63,487 nucleotides of DNA, from positions 1-63,487 of the forward strand of contig JBGTDX010000109.1 in assembly GCA_041748075.1 (NCBI GenBank). Reading direction: 5' to 3'. Below the pieces are notes generated by a model, which did no database searches, was not told the origin of the DNA, and worked only from the letters and a program-made list of their open reading frames with translations. Source of the stretch: JBGSYJ01 sp041748075 (GTDB lineage: Bacteria > Acidobacteriota > Thermoanaerobaculia > Gp7-AA8). This document shows positions 8,950 to 17,353 of the stretch, piece after piece. Both the position numbers and the translations under genes were made by a program. Numbering within the stretch: the first letter of the stretch is position 1; every line of letters begins with the position of its first letter.

Positions 8950-8992
8950 TCAGGAGCCAGGGTCACACGGAGACTACTGACTCCTGTCTACT
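8948..8992. repeat. Short heptamer inverted repeat (second copy of AGTCAGT family)
   Basis: Two left units (AGTCAGG, AGCCAGG; 8948-8961) face two right units (ACTGACT, CCTGTCT; 8976-8989). It fills the whole gap between a plus-strand gene and a convergent dehydrogenase gene: the left arm starts in the TAG stop of one and the right arm ends 5 bp before the stop of the other. A hairpin here would be well placed as a bidirectional terminator. Confidence 0.72.
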
Positions 8993-8993
8993 C

Positions 8994-9860
8994 TTAAAAT
9001 TTCTCCCCGCTCAACGCCGCCGCGTATTTCAATACCTCGATGTAGTCCGCGTCCGGATTGTCATGAAGTGCGGCCGTGAAGATCTGGGACGTCAGCGCGA
9101 GCATCGGAGTGGAGAGATGCTGCTCATGGGCCATGGAAGCTGCGATACGGATGTCCTTGTCGTGAAGAGCCAGCTTGAACACGAGGGGCCATTTGCCTTC
9201 AACGACTCGGGAGGGCAGAAGACTCTCCGACACGAAGGACCGTCCGCTTCCGGCGTTGACGACTTCCAGCGCCGTCGCGGGATCGATTCCGAACTTGCGG
9301 GCGAGCACCAGGCACTCACCGGCGATCCAGAGGTGGGTCCCGAGCATCACATTGTTGATCGCCTTGATGGCGTGGCCTGAACCGATCTCGCCGACATGAA
9401 CGACTTTGGCGGCGAAAGGCTTCACGATCGCTTCCATCTCCCGAAAGTCCTGCTCGCTCCCGCCGGCCATCACCGTGAGCGTCCCCTTCGCAGCGCCAGG
9501 CGTGCCGCCGGTGACGGGCGCATCGACGAATCGCACACCCCTTGCCGCAAGTCTTGAGGCAGTGCTGCGGCTCGTCACCGGGTCCCCGCTGGTGCAGTCG
9601 ATCCAGAGCGTTCCGTTGCCGAGGCGCTCGATCAGAACCTCTACGACCTCGTCCACTTCCCTGCCCGTCGGAAGAATCGTCAGGATCACATCGGCGTGGG
9701 CACACTCTTCGAGTGCGAGCGCGTGGCGCGTTCCATATTCCTTCGCGTGACGTTCCGCGACGCCGGCTGTTCGGTTCCAGACGGTAACTTCGTGTTCGCG
9801 CGAGAGGTGTCCTGCCATGGGGTAGCCCATGGCTCCCAGCCCGATGAATGAGATTTTCAT
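8994..9860 (-). CDS. 3-hydroxyisobutyrate dehydrogenase-family NAD(P)-dependent oxidoreductase
   Basis: A 288-residue beta-hydroxyacid dehydrogenase. I start at the ATG at 9860 so that the Rossmann dinucleotide motif (ISFIGLGAMGYPMAGHL) begins at residue 3, as is usual. The substrate motif VDAPVTGGTPGAAKGTL is conserved near residue 120, and the catalytic lysine appears in SGHAIKAINNVML. The family includes 3-hydroxyisobutyrate, tartronate semialdehyde and glyoxylate/succinic semialdehyde reductases; the sequence alone does not settle which. It stands alone, divergent from the HerA-like gene by 92 bp. Confidence 0.9.
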   Translation of the reverse strand: MKISFIGLGAMGYPMAGHLSREHEVTVWNRTAGVAERHAKEYGTRHALALEECAHADVILTILPTGREVDEVVEVLIERLGNGTLWIDCTSGDPVTSRSTASRLAARGVRFVDAPVTGGTPGAAKGTLTVMAGGSEQDFREMEAIVKPFAAKVVHVGEIGSGHAIKAINNVMLGTHLWIAGECLVLARKFGIDPATALEVVNAGSGRSFVSESLLPSRVVEGKWPLVFKLALHDKDIRIAASMAHEQHLSTPMLALTSQIFTAALHDNPDADYIEVLKYAAALSGEKF

Positions 9861-9952
9861 TTTGTCTTTGACTCCGATGTCGCGTGCGATTGAGGTTCCA
9901 GCGTATCGAACACTCTCGATTGAACACAAGGGGAGTGCTACTCTCCACGGTC

Positions 9953-11473
9953 ATGAGTGAATTCAAGACATCAATTCAGACTTCATACGGCTTCTCCGGA
10001 GACGTAATCGATCTGGGGCATGCCCTGGAGGACGGGACGCCGCTGGGCGAGTTGCCGATCCGCGTTCCGCTGCGCATGATGAACCGCCACGGGCTGATTG
10101 CCGGCTCGACAGGAACGGGAAAGACACGAACGCTGCAGCTCCTGGCCGAGGGGCTCTCGCGCCACGGCGTGCCATCGTTCGTGGCGGACGTCAAAGGCGA
10201 TCTTGCCGGAATCTCGGAGCCGGGGCCCGTGAGCGAGCGGCTGCTCGCGCGCGTCAACAGCGTCGGGGGGACGTTTCAGCCTCAGGCCTTCCCAGTCGAA
10301 TTCTTCAGCCTCTCAGGGATCAATGGAACGCAGATCCGCGCAACGGTGTCGTCCTTCGGTCCGGTGCTTCTGGGAAAAGTGCTCGACCTGAGTGAAACGC
10401 AGCAGAGCGTGCTGGCCATGGTCTTCAAGTACTGCGATGACCGGGCGCTCCCCCTTCTCGACTTCAAAGATCTTCGAGATGTTCTGCTGTATCTCGGTGA
10501 TCAGGGAAAAGGCGAGCTCAAAGCATACGGTGCAATGTCCACGGCGACACTCGGCGTCCTCATCAGAAAAATGGTCGAGCTCGAGCAGCAGGGCGCCGGC
10601 CGCTTCTTTGGAGAACCGGAGCTCGACATCAGCGATCTGATGCGAACGGCCAGCGACGGCCGGGGAATCATCAATATCCTCACTCTCGCAGATGTCCAGG
10701 ACCGTCCCCGGCTCTACTCGACGTTCCTCATGTGGCTTCTCGGGCAGTTCTACTACGGCCTTCCCGAAGCCGGCGATCTCGACAAGCCGAAGCTCGTCTT
10801 TTTCTTTGACGAGGCTCATCTGTTGTTCAAGGATTCATCCTCGGCACTCGTCGAGCACATCGAGCAGGTCGCCCGGTTGATCCGTTCGAAGGGGATCGGC
10901 GTGTTCTTCATTACACAGACACCCAAGGACGTCAGCGAAGCGGTCCTCGCGCAGCTGGGTAACCGGATTCAGCATGCCTTCCGCGCGTTCACTCCGAATG
11001 ATGCAAAGAATCTTCGCGCGACCGCATCGACCTTTCCCCGAAGCAGCTTTTACAAGATCGACGAGATGCTCACCTCCCTCGGCACAGGTGAAGCTCTGAT
11101 CACCGTTCTCAACCCGAAGGGAGTGCCGACCGAGACAGTGGCCGCGCAGATCTGCGCACCGTCGTCGCTCATGAGCGGCATCGCGCCGGAATCGTATGGA
11201 CAGCGTCTCGGAACACCCACCGCCGCGAAGTACCGCGAGGTGATCGACCGGGAGAGCGCGCACGAGATCCTGAAGAAGAAGCTGACCGAAGTGGCAGCGA
11301 CTTCGCAGCAGGAGCAGGAGAAGCCCGCTTCGAGCTCCAGACGGACGCGGGAACCGAAGTCGACAGTCGGAAAGGTGCTCGACAGCAGAATGGCGCAGAA
11401 CGCAGCCCGTCAGGTCGCACGGACGGTCACGCAACAGATCATCCGCGGCATTTTTGGCATGCTGAAGAAGTGA
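9953..11473 (+). CDS. HerA-like ATPase, DUF853 (YjgR) family
   Basis: A 506-residue P-loop ATPase of the FtsK/HerA superfamily. Walker A is GSTGTGKT at about residues 52-59 and Walker B is LVFFFDEAHLLF at about 282-293; an ITQTPKDV sensor region follows. The length and motif order match the DUF853 helicase-like family, whose physiological role is not settled. The ATG at 9953 was chosen because the conserved part begins there; an in-frame GTG at 9935 has a ribosome-binding-like AAGGGGA too close to it. The C-terminal 100 residues are charged, with a basic tail. A lipoprotein gene follows after 13 bp. Confidence 0.88.
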   Translation: MSEFKTSIQTSYGFSGDVIDLGHALEDGTPLGELPIRVPLRMMNRHGLIAGSTGTGKTRTLQLLAEGLSRHGVPSFVADVKGDLAGISEPGPVSERLLARVNSVGGTFQPQAFPVEFFSLSGINGTQIRATVSSFGPVLLGKVLDLSETQQSVLAMVFKYCDDRALPLLDFKDLRDVLLYLGDQGKGELKAYGAMSTATLGVLIRKMVELEQQGAGRFFGEPELDISDLMRTASDGRGIINILTLADVQDRPRLYSTFLMWLLGQFYYGLPEAGDLDKPKLVFFFDEAHLLFKDSSSALVEHIEQVARLIRSKGIGVFFITQTPKDVSEAVLAQLGNRIQHAFRAFTPNDAKNLRATASTFPRSSFYKIDEMLTSLGTGEALITVLNPKGVPTETVAAQICAPSSLMSGIAPESYGQRLGTPTAAKYREVIDRESAHEILKKKLTEVAATSQQEQEKPASSSRRTREPKSTVGKVLDSRMAQNAARQVARTVTQQIIRGIFGMLKK

Positions 11474-11486
11474 CCAGAGGAAACGA

Positions 11487-11906
11487 ATGAAGAGTCTGGC
11501 AGTCGCAATCTTTGCATTGATGCTCGCCGCGTCATGCGCGTCGTCGACACGTGCTCCGGGTGCTCCCCGAACGGTCGCGCTCGATCGCGAGTTCGAGTTG
11601 CGCATCGGCGAAGAGGCACGGCTCGACAACGGGAGGGTCAACGTCACGTTCGCTTCGCTGATCAATGACTCACGTTGCCCCGGAAACGTGACGTGCATTC
11701 ATGAGGGGAACGCCGAAATCGAGCTCATCGTCACGGGCGACGAAGGACAGAAGCGACTCAGTCTGAACACCAACCGGCGAATGGCTCAGAACGAGCGGTA
11801 CGGCCTCTATCGGATTGCGCTGACCCAGCTCGTTCCGTATCCCCGCACGGACAGACCTACGCAAGAGGAAGATTACGGCGCGACGCTGGTGATCACGCGG
11901 GGATAA
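11487..11906 (+). CDS. Putative lipoprotein with conserved Cys pair
   Basis: A 139-residue protein with a lipoprotein signal (MKSLAVAIFALMLAASC, lipobox Cys17). The mature part is a small predicted beta-sandwich with a DSRCPGNVTCIHEGNAEI segment, which may carry a disulphide. I have seen this segment in unnamed small lipoproteins, but no function is known to me. It lies 13 bp after the HerA-like gene and has its own GAGGAA ribosome binding site, so the two may be co-transcribed without being functionally linked. Confidence 0.75.
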   Translation: MKSLAVAIFALMLAASCASSTRAPGAPRTVALDREFELRIGEEARLDNGRVNVTFASLINDSRCPGNVTCIHEGNAEIELIVTGDEGQKRLSLNTNRRMAQNERYGLYRIALTQLVPYPRTDRPTQEEDYGATLVITRG

Positions 11907-11961
11907 GGGTGCCTTCGCAGCTTCGCGGAAACGTACCCGTGTGTCATCCCTTAGCGCGCAG

Positions 11962-13254
11962 CTAGATCAGGCCTTTCGGCTTCGCAGGCAGCGTCGATGC
12001 GATATCGATGACTCTTGCGGTCCGTATCGGATCGGGAAGCGCGATGAAGTAAGGCTGCTTCCGGTCGCGCACCGTGAGCTCCAGCACTCCTTCATCTCCA
12101 TCCACTTCCATTCCGAAGATCTCCGGAAACTGGATGACCGTCTCACTCTTCATCCCAAGGATGAGCCGCTTCGCCGTCGTGACGACATGGGTCTCTTTCG
12201 TGGGAGCCCACCGCGCACGCCGGACTTTACCTTCAGGCGTCTTCACCTTCTCGAAAACACGCTTGACGAACGATCCACTAGTCGCATGAAGACATTCCTC
12301 CTGGAAACGCAACGGGATCGGCGTATCGGCAGAGGGCAGATTGGCGCCTGATATCCCGCGCAGACTTTCGAGATCTTCGATTGCGCTTCTCTCCCGCTCG
12401 ATCACCAACTCCTCAACGCGCAGCGCCCGGCCGAGCTCCTCGACCTGCTGCTTCCTCTCGTCCGTCATCCGGTCGTCCGCGAGAAGATGCCATACGACCG
12501 TCTGATACACCTCGGTCCGGACTTGCGCGCCGTCCTCGTCGTTCAGACCTACGGCGTCGCTTACAGTTTCGATTTCGCGTGCGACCCCTTCAGGTCCCAT
12601 CTCATCGATCCGGGCAAGTATTCGGAACGCGGTCCGGGTCGTCGCATGACGAGCGTACGCAGAGACGGCTTCGTAGGGAATCTCCCGACCTTCCCGGTCG
12701 CGCTTCAACCGCTCCAGGGCCTTCGGATCATGGTGATCGGGAAGTGTCTCCAGCTGACTGGCGAACTCGCCAACGAGCTCTCGGTTCCTCGCCTGTCTGG
12801 CTTCCCGCTCGGCCCTTTCGGCACGCTCACGTGCCCGTGCGGCACGGATGCGGTTGTACGAGAATGCCACCGGACCGATGAGCATGATGAGCCCCACTGC
12901 GATCTCCACATAACCGATCGCATCCTGATTTCGCACCACGACCCCGATCCCGAGAACGATCAGAACCACTCCGAGTCCCATCGAAATGAGCGGAAGAAAC
13001 GTTCGGAGCGACTCGCCTTCCGGCTTCAGGTAAGAAAGGACCGACCCCTTCTCGGGAACCTGGTCCGCAATACCTGCGAGGGGATCTACAGGCCGCTCTT
13101 CGGAAAGATAGAGCCCGGCTGCACCTATCCTGAGGAACTCTCCGTCCGGCCCGGTGCTGAACCCCTGACCGGTCCCGAGGCCCGACTCGGACCTTTCCTC
13201 CACGGCAAACCGGATCGGACCGGTACCGAGCGATCTCCGTATGTAAAAAGCCAC
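11962..13254 (-). CDS. DUF4236-like, TerB-like and PH-like multidomain membrane protein
   Basis: A 430-residue protein that I recognise only in parts. The N-terminus (MAFYIRRSLGTGPIRFAVE) resembles the DUF4236 domain. Two hydrophobic helices follow at about residues 85-135, then an Arg/Glu-rich coiled coil to about 170. The central part contains a stretch (VVWHLLADDRMTDERKQQVE) typical of TerB-like helical bundles. The last 120 residues look like a bacterial PH-like beta domain that ends in LPAKPKGLI. A role in membrane stress sensing is a guess. It is divergent from the DHA2 transporter, with a heptamer palindrome between them. Confidence 0.65.
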   Translation of the reverse strand: MAFYIRRSLGTGPIRFAVEERSESGLGTGQGFSTGPDGEFLRIGAAGLYLSEERPVDPLAGIADQVPEKGSVLSYLKPEGESLRTFLPLISMGLGVVLIVLGIGVVVRNQDAIGYVEIAVGLIMLIGPVAFSYNRIRAARARERAERAEREARQARNRELVGEFASQLETLPDHHDPKALERLKRDREGREIPYEAVSAYARHATTRTAFRILARIDEMGPEGVAREIETVSDAVGLNDEDGAQVRTEVYQTVVWHLLADDRMTDERKQQVEELGRALRVEELVIERERSAIEDLESLRGISGANLPSADTPIPLRFQEECLHATSGSFVKRVFEKVKTPEGKVRRARWAPTKETHVVTTAKRLILGMKSETVIQFPEIFGMEVDGDEGVLELTVRDRKQPYFIALPDPIRTARVIDIASTLPAKPKGLI

Positions 13255-13298
13255 GCGTTCCTCCCGACCAGTTCGCCTAGCAAGAAGGCAACCAGAAC

Positions 13299-13401
13299 GA
13301 ATCAGGAATTGAGAATTCAGAATTCAGAAAGTGCCTCCGAGCGGGAACCATGCAGTACCATCGGCTCCCTTTCTGCATTCTGAATTCTCAATTCCTGATT
13401 C
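13299..13401. repeat. Heptamer inverted repeat (GAATTGA/GAATTCA family), near-perfect 33-bp arms
   Basis: The left arm (13299-13331) reads as 7-bp units GAATCAG, GAATTGA, GAATTCA, GAATTCA plus GAAAG. The right arm (13369-13401) is its reverse complement with a single mismatch, around a 37-bp loop. It fills most of the gap between two divergent genes and ends 9 bp before the ATG of the transporter, so it must lie in that gene's leader. The same heptamer words are used at 42074-42156. Confidence 0.88.
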
Positions 13402-13410
13402 ACACCGCAC

Positions 13411-15063
13411 ATGACGAACATCCAGAACGATTTTTCCAACGACATTCTCGAGCTCTCTTCACGACGACGCTGGGCCGTCACCGCGGGAGTGATGACCGGG
13501 ATGTTCCTCGCAGCTCTCGAAGCCACTGTGATCGCTACTGCCATGCCTACAGTGATCGCATCGGTCGGTGGGATGACTCACTATTCGTGGGTCTTCTCGG
13601 CCTACCTGCTGGCCGCGACGGTTACGGTTCCGATCTGGGGCAAGCTGTCGGACCTCTACGGCCGTCGTCCGCTGTATCAAGCGGGGATCGGCATCTTTCT
13701 CCTCGGGTCAGTTCTCTCGGGCCTGTCGCAGACGATGAATCAGCTCATCATCTTTCGCGCCATCCAGGGCATGGGCGCTGGCGCGCTCGTCCCCCTCGGC
13801 ATGACGATCGTCGGAGACATCTATACGCTGAGGGAACGGGCGAAAATGCAGGCGTTCTTCAGCGGAGTATGGGGAGTTGCGAGCGTGATCGGGCCGCTGC
13901 TCGGGGGATTCATCACCGACCAGCTGAGCTGGCGATGGGTTTTCTTCGTCAATGTCCCGGTGGGCCTCGCGGCAGCAGTGATCATGGGGGTCGCGCTGCG
14001 AGAGCCGAAGCGCTCGAGCAAGCCCGAGATTGATTACGTGGGAGCCCTCACGCTGACGGCCTCGGTCACGATGCTCATGCTCGCACTCGTGGAAGCTGGA
14101 AGTCTGTCCGACTTTCTGCGCCTCCGGAATCTTGCCCTGCTGGCCGGCTCCGCGATTCTCGGATTCCTGTTCATCAGAATCGAACGAACGGCGCCCGAGC
14201 CCGTCGTCCCGCTCGACCTGTTCCGAAACCGCGTTGTGAGCGTGACTGTGATTGCCGGATTCCTCGCCGGGATCGCCATGTTCGGCGCCATCACATACGT
14301 GCCGCTGTTTGCGCAAGGTGGTCGAGGAGTGAGCGCGACGGATGCAGGCTCGATGCTGACACCGCTGATGCTGAGCTGGGTGATGATGTCGATCATTGGA
14401 GGCCGGCTCCTGTTACGCATCGGTTTCAAACCGATGGTCATTACGGGATTCGCCAGCCTCGCGCTGAGCTTCATCATCTTCTCCACATTCGACGCGACGA
14501 CGCCGCGGCTCTGGCTGATCCTCGATCTCTGTCTGATGGGATCGGGGCTCGGACTCTCCATGCTGACGCTGCTGCTCGCCATCCAGCAGTCGGTGCCTCG
14601 CAGCCAGCTCGGCATCACGACATCTCTCAATCAGTTCTCACGCTCAATCGGCGGTGCTGTCGGCGTCGCGGTCATGGGCGCGATCCTGACGGCAAGTTTT
14701 CACACAGCGTCTTTGAACATTGCGCAGACATCGGCGCCTCGGTCCCAGGCCCGCGCAATCGAAGCTGAAGTTCTCATCAATCCGACGGCACAACGGGGAA
14801 TCCCTGCACCCACACTTACAGCTCTCCGGACAGCGCTCGTCGACTCCATCCGCAACGTCTTCCACGCCGGCGCCGTCGCGTCGATCCTGGGACTGATCAC
14901 CTGTTTCTGGCTGCCGAACCTCTCCGCCGTTGCCGCTGCCAGGGCGGACAGGCAGCCCCTTCCGGATTGCGGAGAACAGATGCTGATGGCCGAGATCACC
15001 ATGATCGATGCTTCTCATGAGCCTGAAGCGTTAGAATCCAGCGTCGACCCGGCGCCGTCCTGA
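13411..15063 (+). CDS. DHA2-family MFS multidrug transporter (EmrB/QacA type)
   Basis: A 550-residue major-facilitator protein with about 14 hydrophobic helices, the number expected for the DHA2 family. The antiporter motif in helix 1 (FLAALEATVIATAMPTV) and motif A between helices 2 and 3 (GKLSDLYGRRPL) are conserved, and so is a motif C-like stretch (GPLLGGFITDQLSWRWVF). It should export drugs or other amphiphiles in exchange for protons across the inner membrane. No clear ribosome binding site precedes the ATG, because the right arm of a heptamer repeat ends 9 bp upstream. No regulator gene is adjacent. Confidence 0.92.
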   Translation: MTNIQNDFSNDILELSSRRRWAVTAGVMTGMFLAALEATVIATAMPTVIASVGGMTHYSWVFSAYLLAATVTVPIWGKLSDLYGRRPLYQAGIGIFLLGSVLSGLSQTMNQLIIFRAIQGMGAGALVPLGMTIVGDIYTLRERAKMQAFFSGVWGVASVIGPLLGGFITDQLSWRWVFFVNVPVGLAAAVIMGVALREPKRSSKPEIDYVGALTLTASVTMLMLALVEAGSLSDFLRLRNLALLAGSAILGFLFIRIERTAPEPVVPLDLFRNRVVSVTVIAGFLAGIAMFGAITYVPLFAQGGRGVSATDAGSMLTPLMLSWVMMSIIGGRLLLRIGFKPMVITGFASLALSFIIFSTFDATTPRLWLILDLCLMGSGLGLSMLTLLLAIQQSVPRSQLGITTSLNQFSRSIGGAVGVAVMGAILTASFHTASLNIAQTSAPRSQARAIEAEVLINPTAQRGIPAPTLTALRTALVDSIRNVFHAGAVASILGLITCFWLPNLSAVAAARADRQPLPDCGEQMLMAEITMIDASHEPEALESSVDPAPS

Positions 15064-15172
15064 CGCGTTCGGGCGTCTCCCGGACCCTCAGGAAGAAAAG
15101 TCACCAATTTCCCGGTTGTGGAGCATCCGAAGCCCTGGCTTCCCTCGAGCACTTTCGCCTACAGGAGATCTC

Positions 15173-17350
15173 ATGCGACTGTTTGTAAGCTTCATCTCGG
15201 TTCTCGCTCTTTCAGCTTCCTCACTTTCGGCCATGGAAGGCATGTGGATGCCGAGCCAGGTACCAGAGCTGGCGGCTGAGCTGAAAGAGATGGGACTCGA
15301 GATGGATCCGGAACGCCTCGCAGAGCTCACTGGCGATCCAATGGGAGCAATCGTATCCCTGGGCGGCTGCAGCGCCTCATTCGTCTCGCCCAGGGGTCTG
15401 ATCGTCACTAATCATCACTGCGTGACCGCGGGCCTTCAGTTCAACTCGACTCCCGGGCGTAACCTGATCGAAAACGGCTTCCTCGCCCGTACGCTGAGCG
15501 AGGAGCTGCAGACCACGCCGGATGGACGCGTCTATCTCACGAGCAGTATCGAGGACGTCACACGGAAGATCATCGCAGGGATCGAGAAGATTCCGAGCCG
15601 TGAGCGTGTGGCGACGATCGAGCGGCGACAGAAAGAATTGATTGCGGAGTGCGAGAAAGGCGGCGGAGTCCGGTGTCTCGTTCCCTCCTTCTTCGAGGGC
15701 AGCCAGTACCTGAAGGTCGTCCAGACGGAGCTTCGCGACGTGCGGCTGGTCTATGCTCCCTCCCGTGGCGTCGGAAATTACGGCGGCGAAGTCGACAACT
15801 GGACCTGGCCCCGGCACACGGGAGACTTCGCTTTCCTTCGGGCCTATGTGGGGCGAGATGGAAAGCCCGCCGATTACAGTCCCGAGAATGTCCCGTATCA
15901 GCCGAAGCATCACCTCCGGATCTCCACCGGTGACCTCGATCCAGGAGATCTGGCCATCGTCATCGGTTTCCCGGGAACAACACACCGCTACAAGCTCGCC
16001 GACAAAGTCCGAGACTACCAGGACTTCACCTACCCGTTGTCGATCCGCTACCGGACGGAGCTGATCTCCATCCTGAACGAAGAGGGCAAGGATGACGAGG
16101 CGGTCAGGATTCGAAACGCGACGCGCCTGCGTTCCCTGGAGAATTTTCTCAAGAAGTTCGGGGGGACGCTGGAGGCATTTCGAAGAAGCTCGCTCGTCGA
16201 GACGAGAGTGGCCGAGGAGCAGGCGCTGACCGCGCTCTTTGCAAAGGATCCCGCCGCAGCGAAGCGGCACGCTGGAGTGATGAGTGAGATTGCGCGACTG
16301 AACGATGCGACTCGTGCAACTCGGGAGCGTGACACTCTCCTTGCGTGGCTTTATGACTCTTCCCCGATGCTTTCGCAAGCGAACATCCTCTACCGATTGA
16401 GCCGTGAGCGAGCAAAGCCTGATCTCCAGAGAGAGAGCGGCTTTCAGGACCGCGACATCGCGAGACTGAAGGCGGGACTCGCGCGCACCCAGCGGATCAT
16501 CGAGCCCGGCAGCGACCGGGCCGGGCTTCGCTTCTTCCTCCTCGAGGCAACGCGACTGCCGGCAAATCAGCGGATCAAGGCCGTTGACGAAGCACTCTCG
16601 GCCACCGGCGAAACCGACCCGGAGGCGCAGGTCGATGCCTTTCTCGATCGCCTCTACTCGAATACCCGCATCGGCGATCTGGCCGCGCGTGAGGAGATGT
16701 TCCAGGAGTCCACGCAGAAGCTGGTCGCCCGCAAGGATTCGATGATCGATTTCGCAGCAGATCTCCGACAACTCGGCGACGCCAACGCCGAGCGTGACCG
16801 TGCGACCAAAGGGATCATGGCAGTTCTCCGGCCACAGTACGTGGAGGCCCTCCGGCAGCTGCGCGGTGGAACTCTCTACCCGGACGCGAATGGTTCGCTT
16901 CGCGTCTCCTTCGGAGTGGTTGAGGGCTACTCACCGCGAGACTCCGTTCAGTTTGCGGCGCAGACCACCCTGGCGGGACTGGTGGAGAAGTACAGCGGTG
17001 TCGAGCCTTTCGACGCGCCGCCGGCTCTCGTCAATGCCCAGAAAAGCGGAAGGTTCGGGCCATATGTAGATCCCGACCTCGGCGACATACCCGTCAATTT
17101 CCTCTCGTCCGGTGACATCACTAATGGCAGCTCGGGATCCGCGACGCTCAACGCAAGAGGAGACCTGATCGGGCTCGCTTTCGATGGAAATATCGAAGCG
17201 ATGGGAATGGATTTCCTCGTCAATCCCAGGATCCAGCGGACTATTCACGTGGACTCACGCTTCATGATCTGGGTCATGGACGCCGTCGATGGTGCTCATC
17301 ACCTTCTCGAGGAGATGGGACTTCCCTCGGCCTTCCGTCCGGCAATGTAG
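15173..17350 (+). CDS. S46-family dipeptidyl peptidase (DPP7/DPP11-like), secreted
   Basis: A 725-residue exported serine peptidase. The ATG at 15173 has AGGAGA 5 bp upstream and opens onto a Sec signal (cleavage near LSA-ME). The family hallmarks are clear: MWMPSQVPEL near the N-terminus, GGCSASFVSPRGLIVTNHHC with the catalytic His, and NGSSGS with the catalytic Ser near residue 650. S46 enzymes release dipeptides from the N-terminus of peptides in the periplasm and feed asaccharolytic metabolism. The residue that separates DPP7 from DPP11 specificity cannot be assigned here. It ends 3 bp from the convergent kinase gene. Confidence 0.93.
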   Translation: MRLFVSFISVLALSASSLSAMEGMWMPSQVPELAAELKEMGLEMDPERLAELTGDPMGAIVSLGGCSASFVSPRGLIVTNHHCVTAGLQFNSTPGRNLIENGFLARTLSEELQTTPDGRVYLTSSIEDVTRKIIAGIEKIPSRERVATIERRQKELIAECEKGGGVRCLVPSFFEGSQYLKVVQTELRDVRLVYAPSRGVGNYGGEVDNWTWPRHTGDFAFLRAYVGRDGKPADYSPENVPYQPKHHLRISTGDLDPGDLAIVIGFPGTTHRYKLADKVRDYQDFTYPLSIRYRTELISILNEEGKDDEAVRIRNATRLRSLENFLKKFGGTLEAFRRSSLVETRVAEEQALTALFAKDPAAAKRHAGVMSEIARLNDATRATRERDTLLAWLYDSSPMLSQANILYRLSRERAKPDLQRESGFQDRDIARLKAGLARTQRIIEPGSDRAGLRFFLLEATRLPANQRIKAVDEALSATGETDPEAQVDAFLDRLYSNTRIGDLAAREEMFQESTQKLVARKDSMIDFAADLRQLGDANAERDRATKGIMAVLRPQYVEALRQLRGGTLYPDANGSLRVSFGVVEGYSPRDSVQFAAQTTLAGLVEKYSGVEPFDAPPALVNAQKSGRFGPYVDPDLGDIPVNFLSSGDITNGSSGSATLNARGDLIGLAFDGNIEAMGMDFLVNPRIQRTIHVDSRFMIWVMDAVDGAHHLLEEMGLPSAFRPAM

Positions 17351-17353
17351 CGC

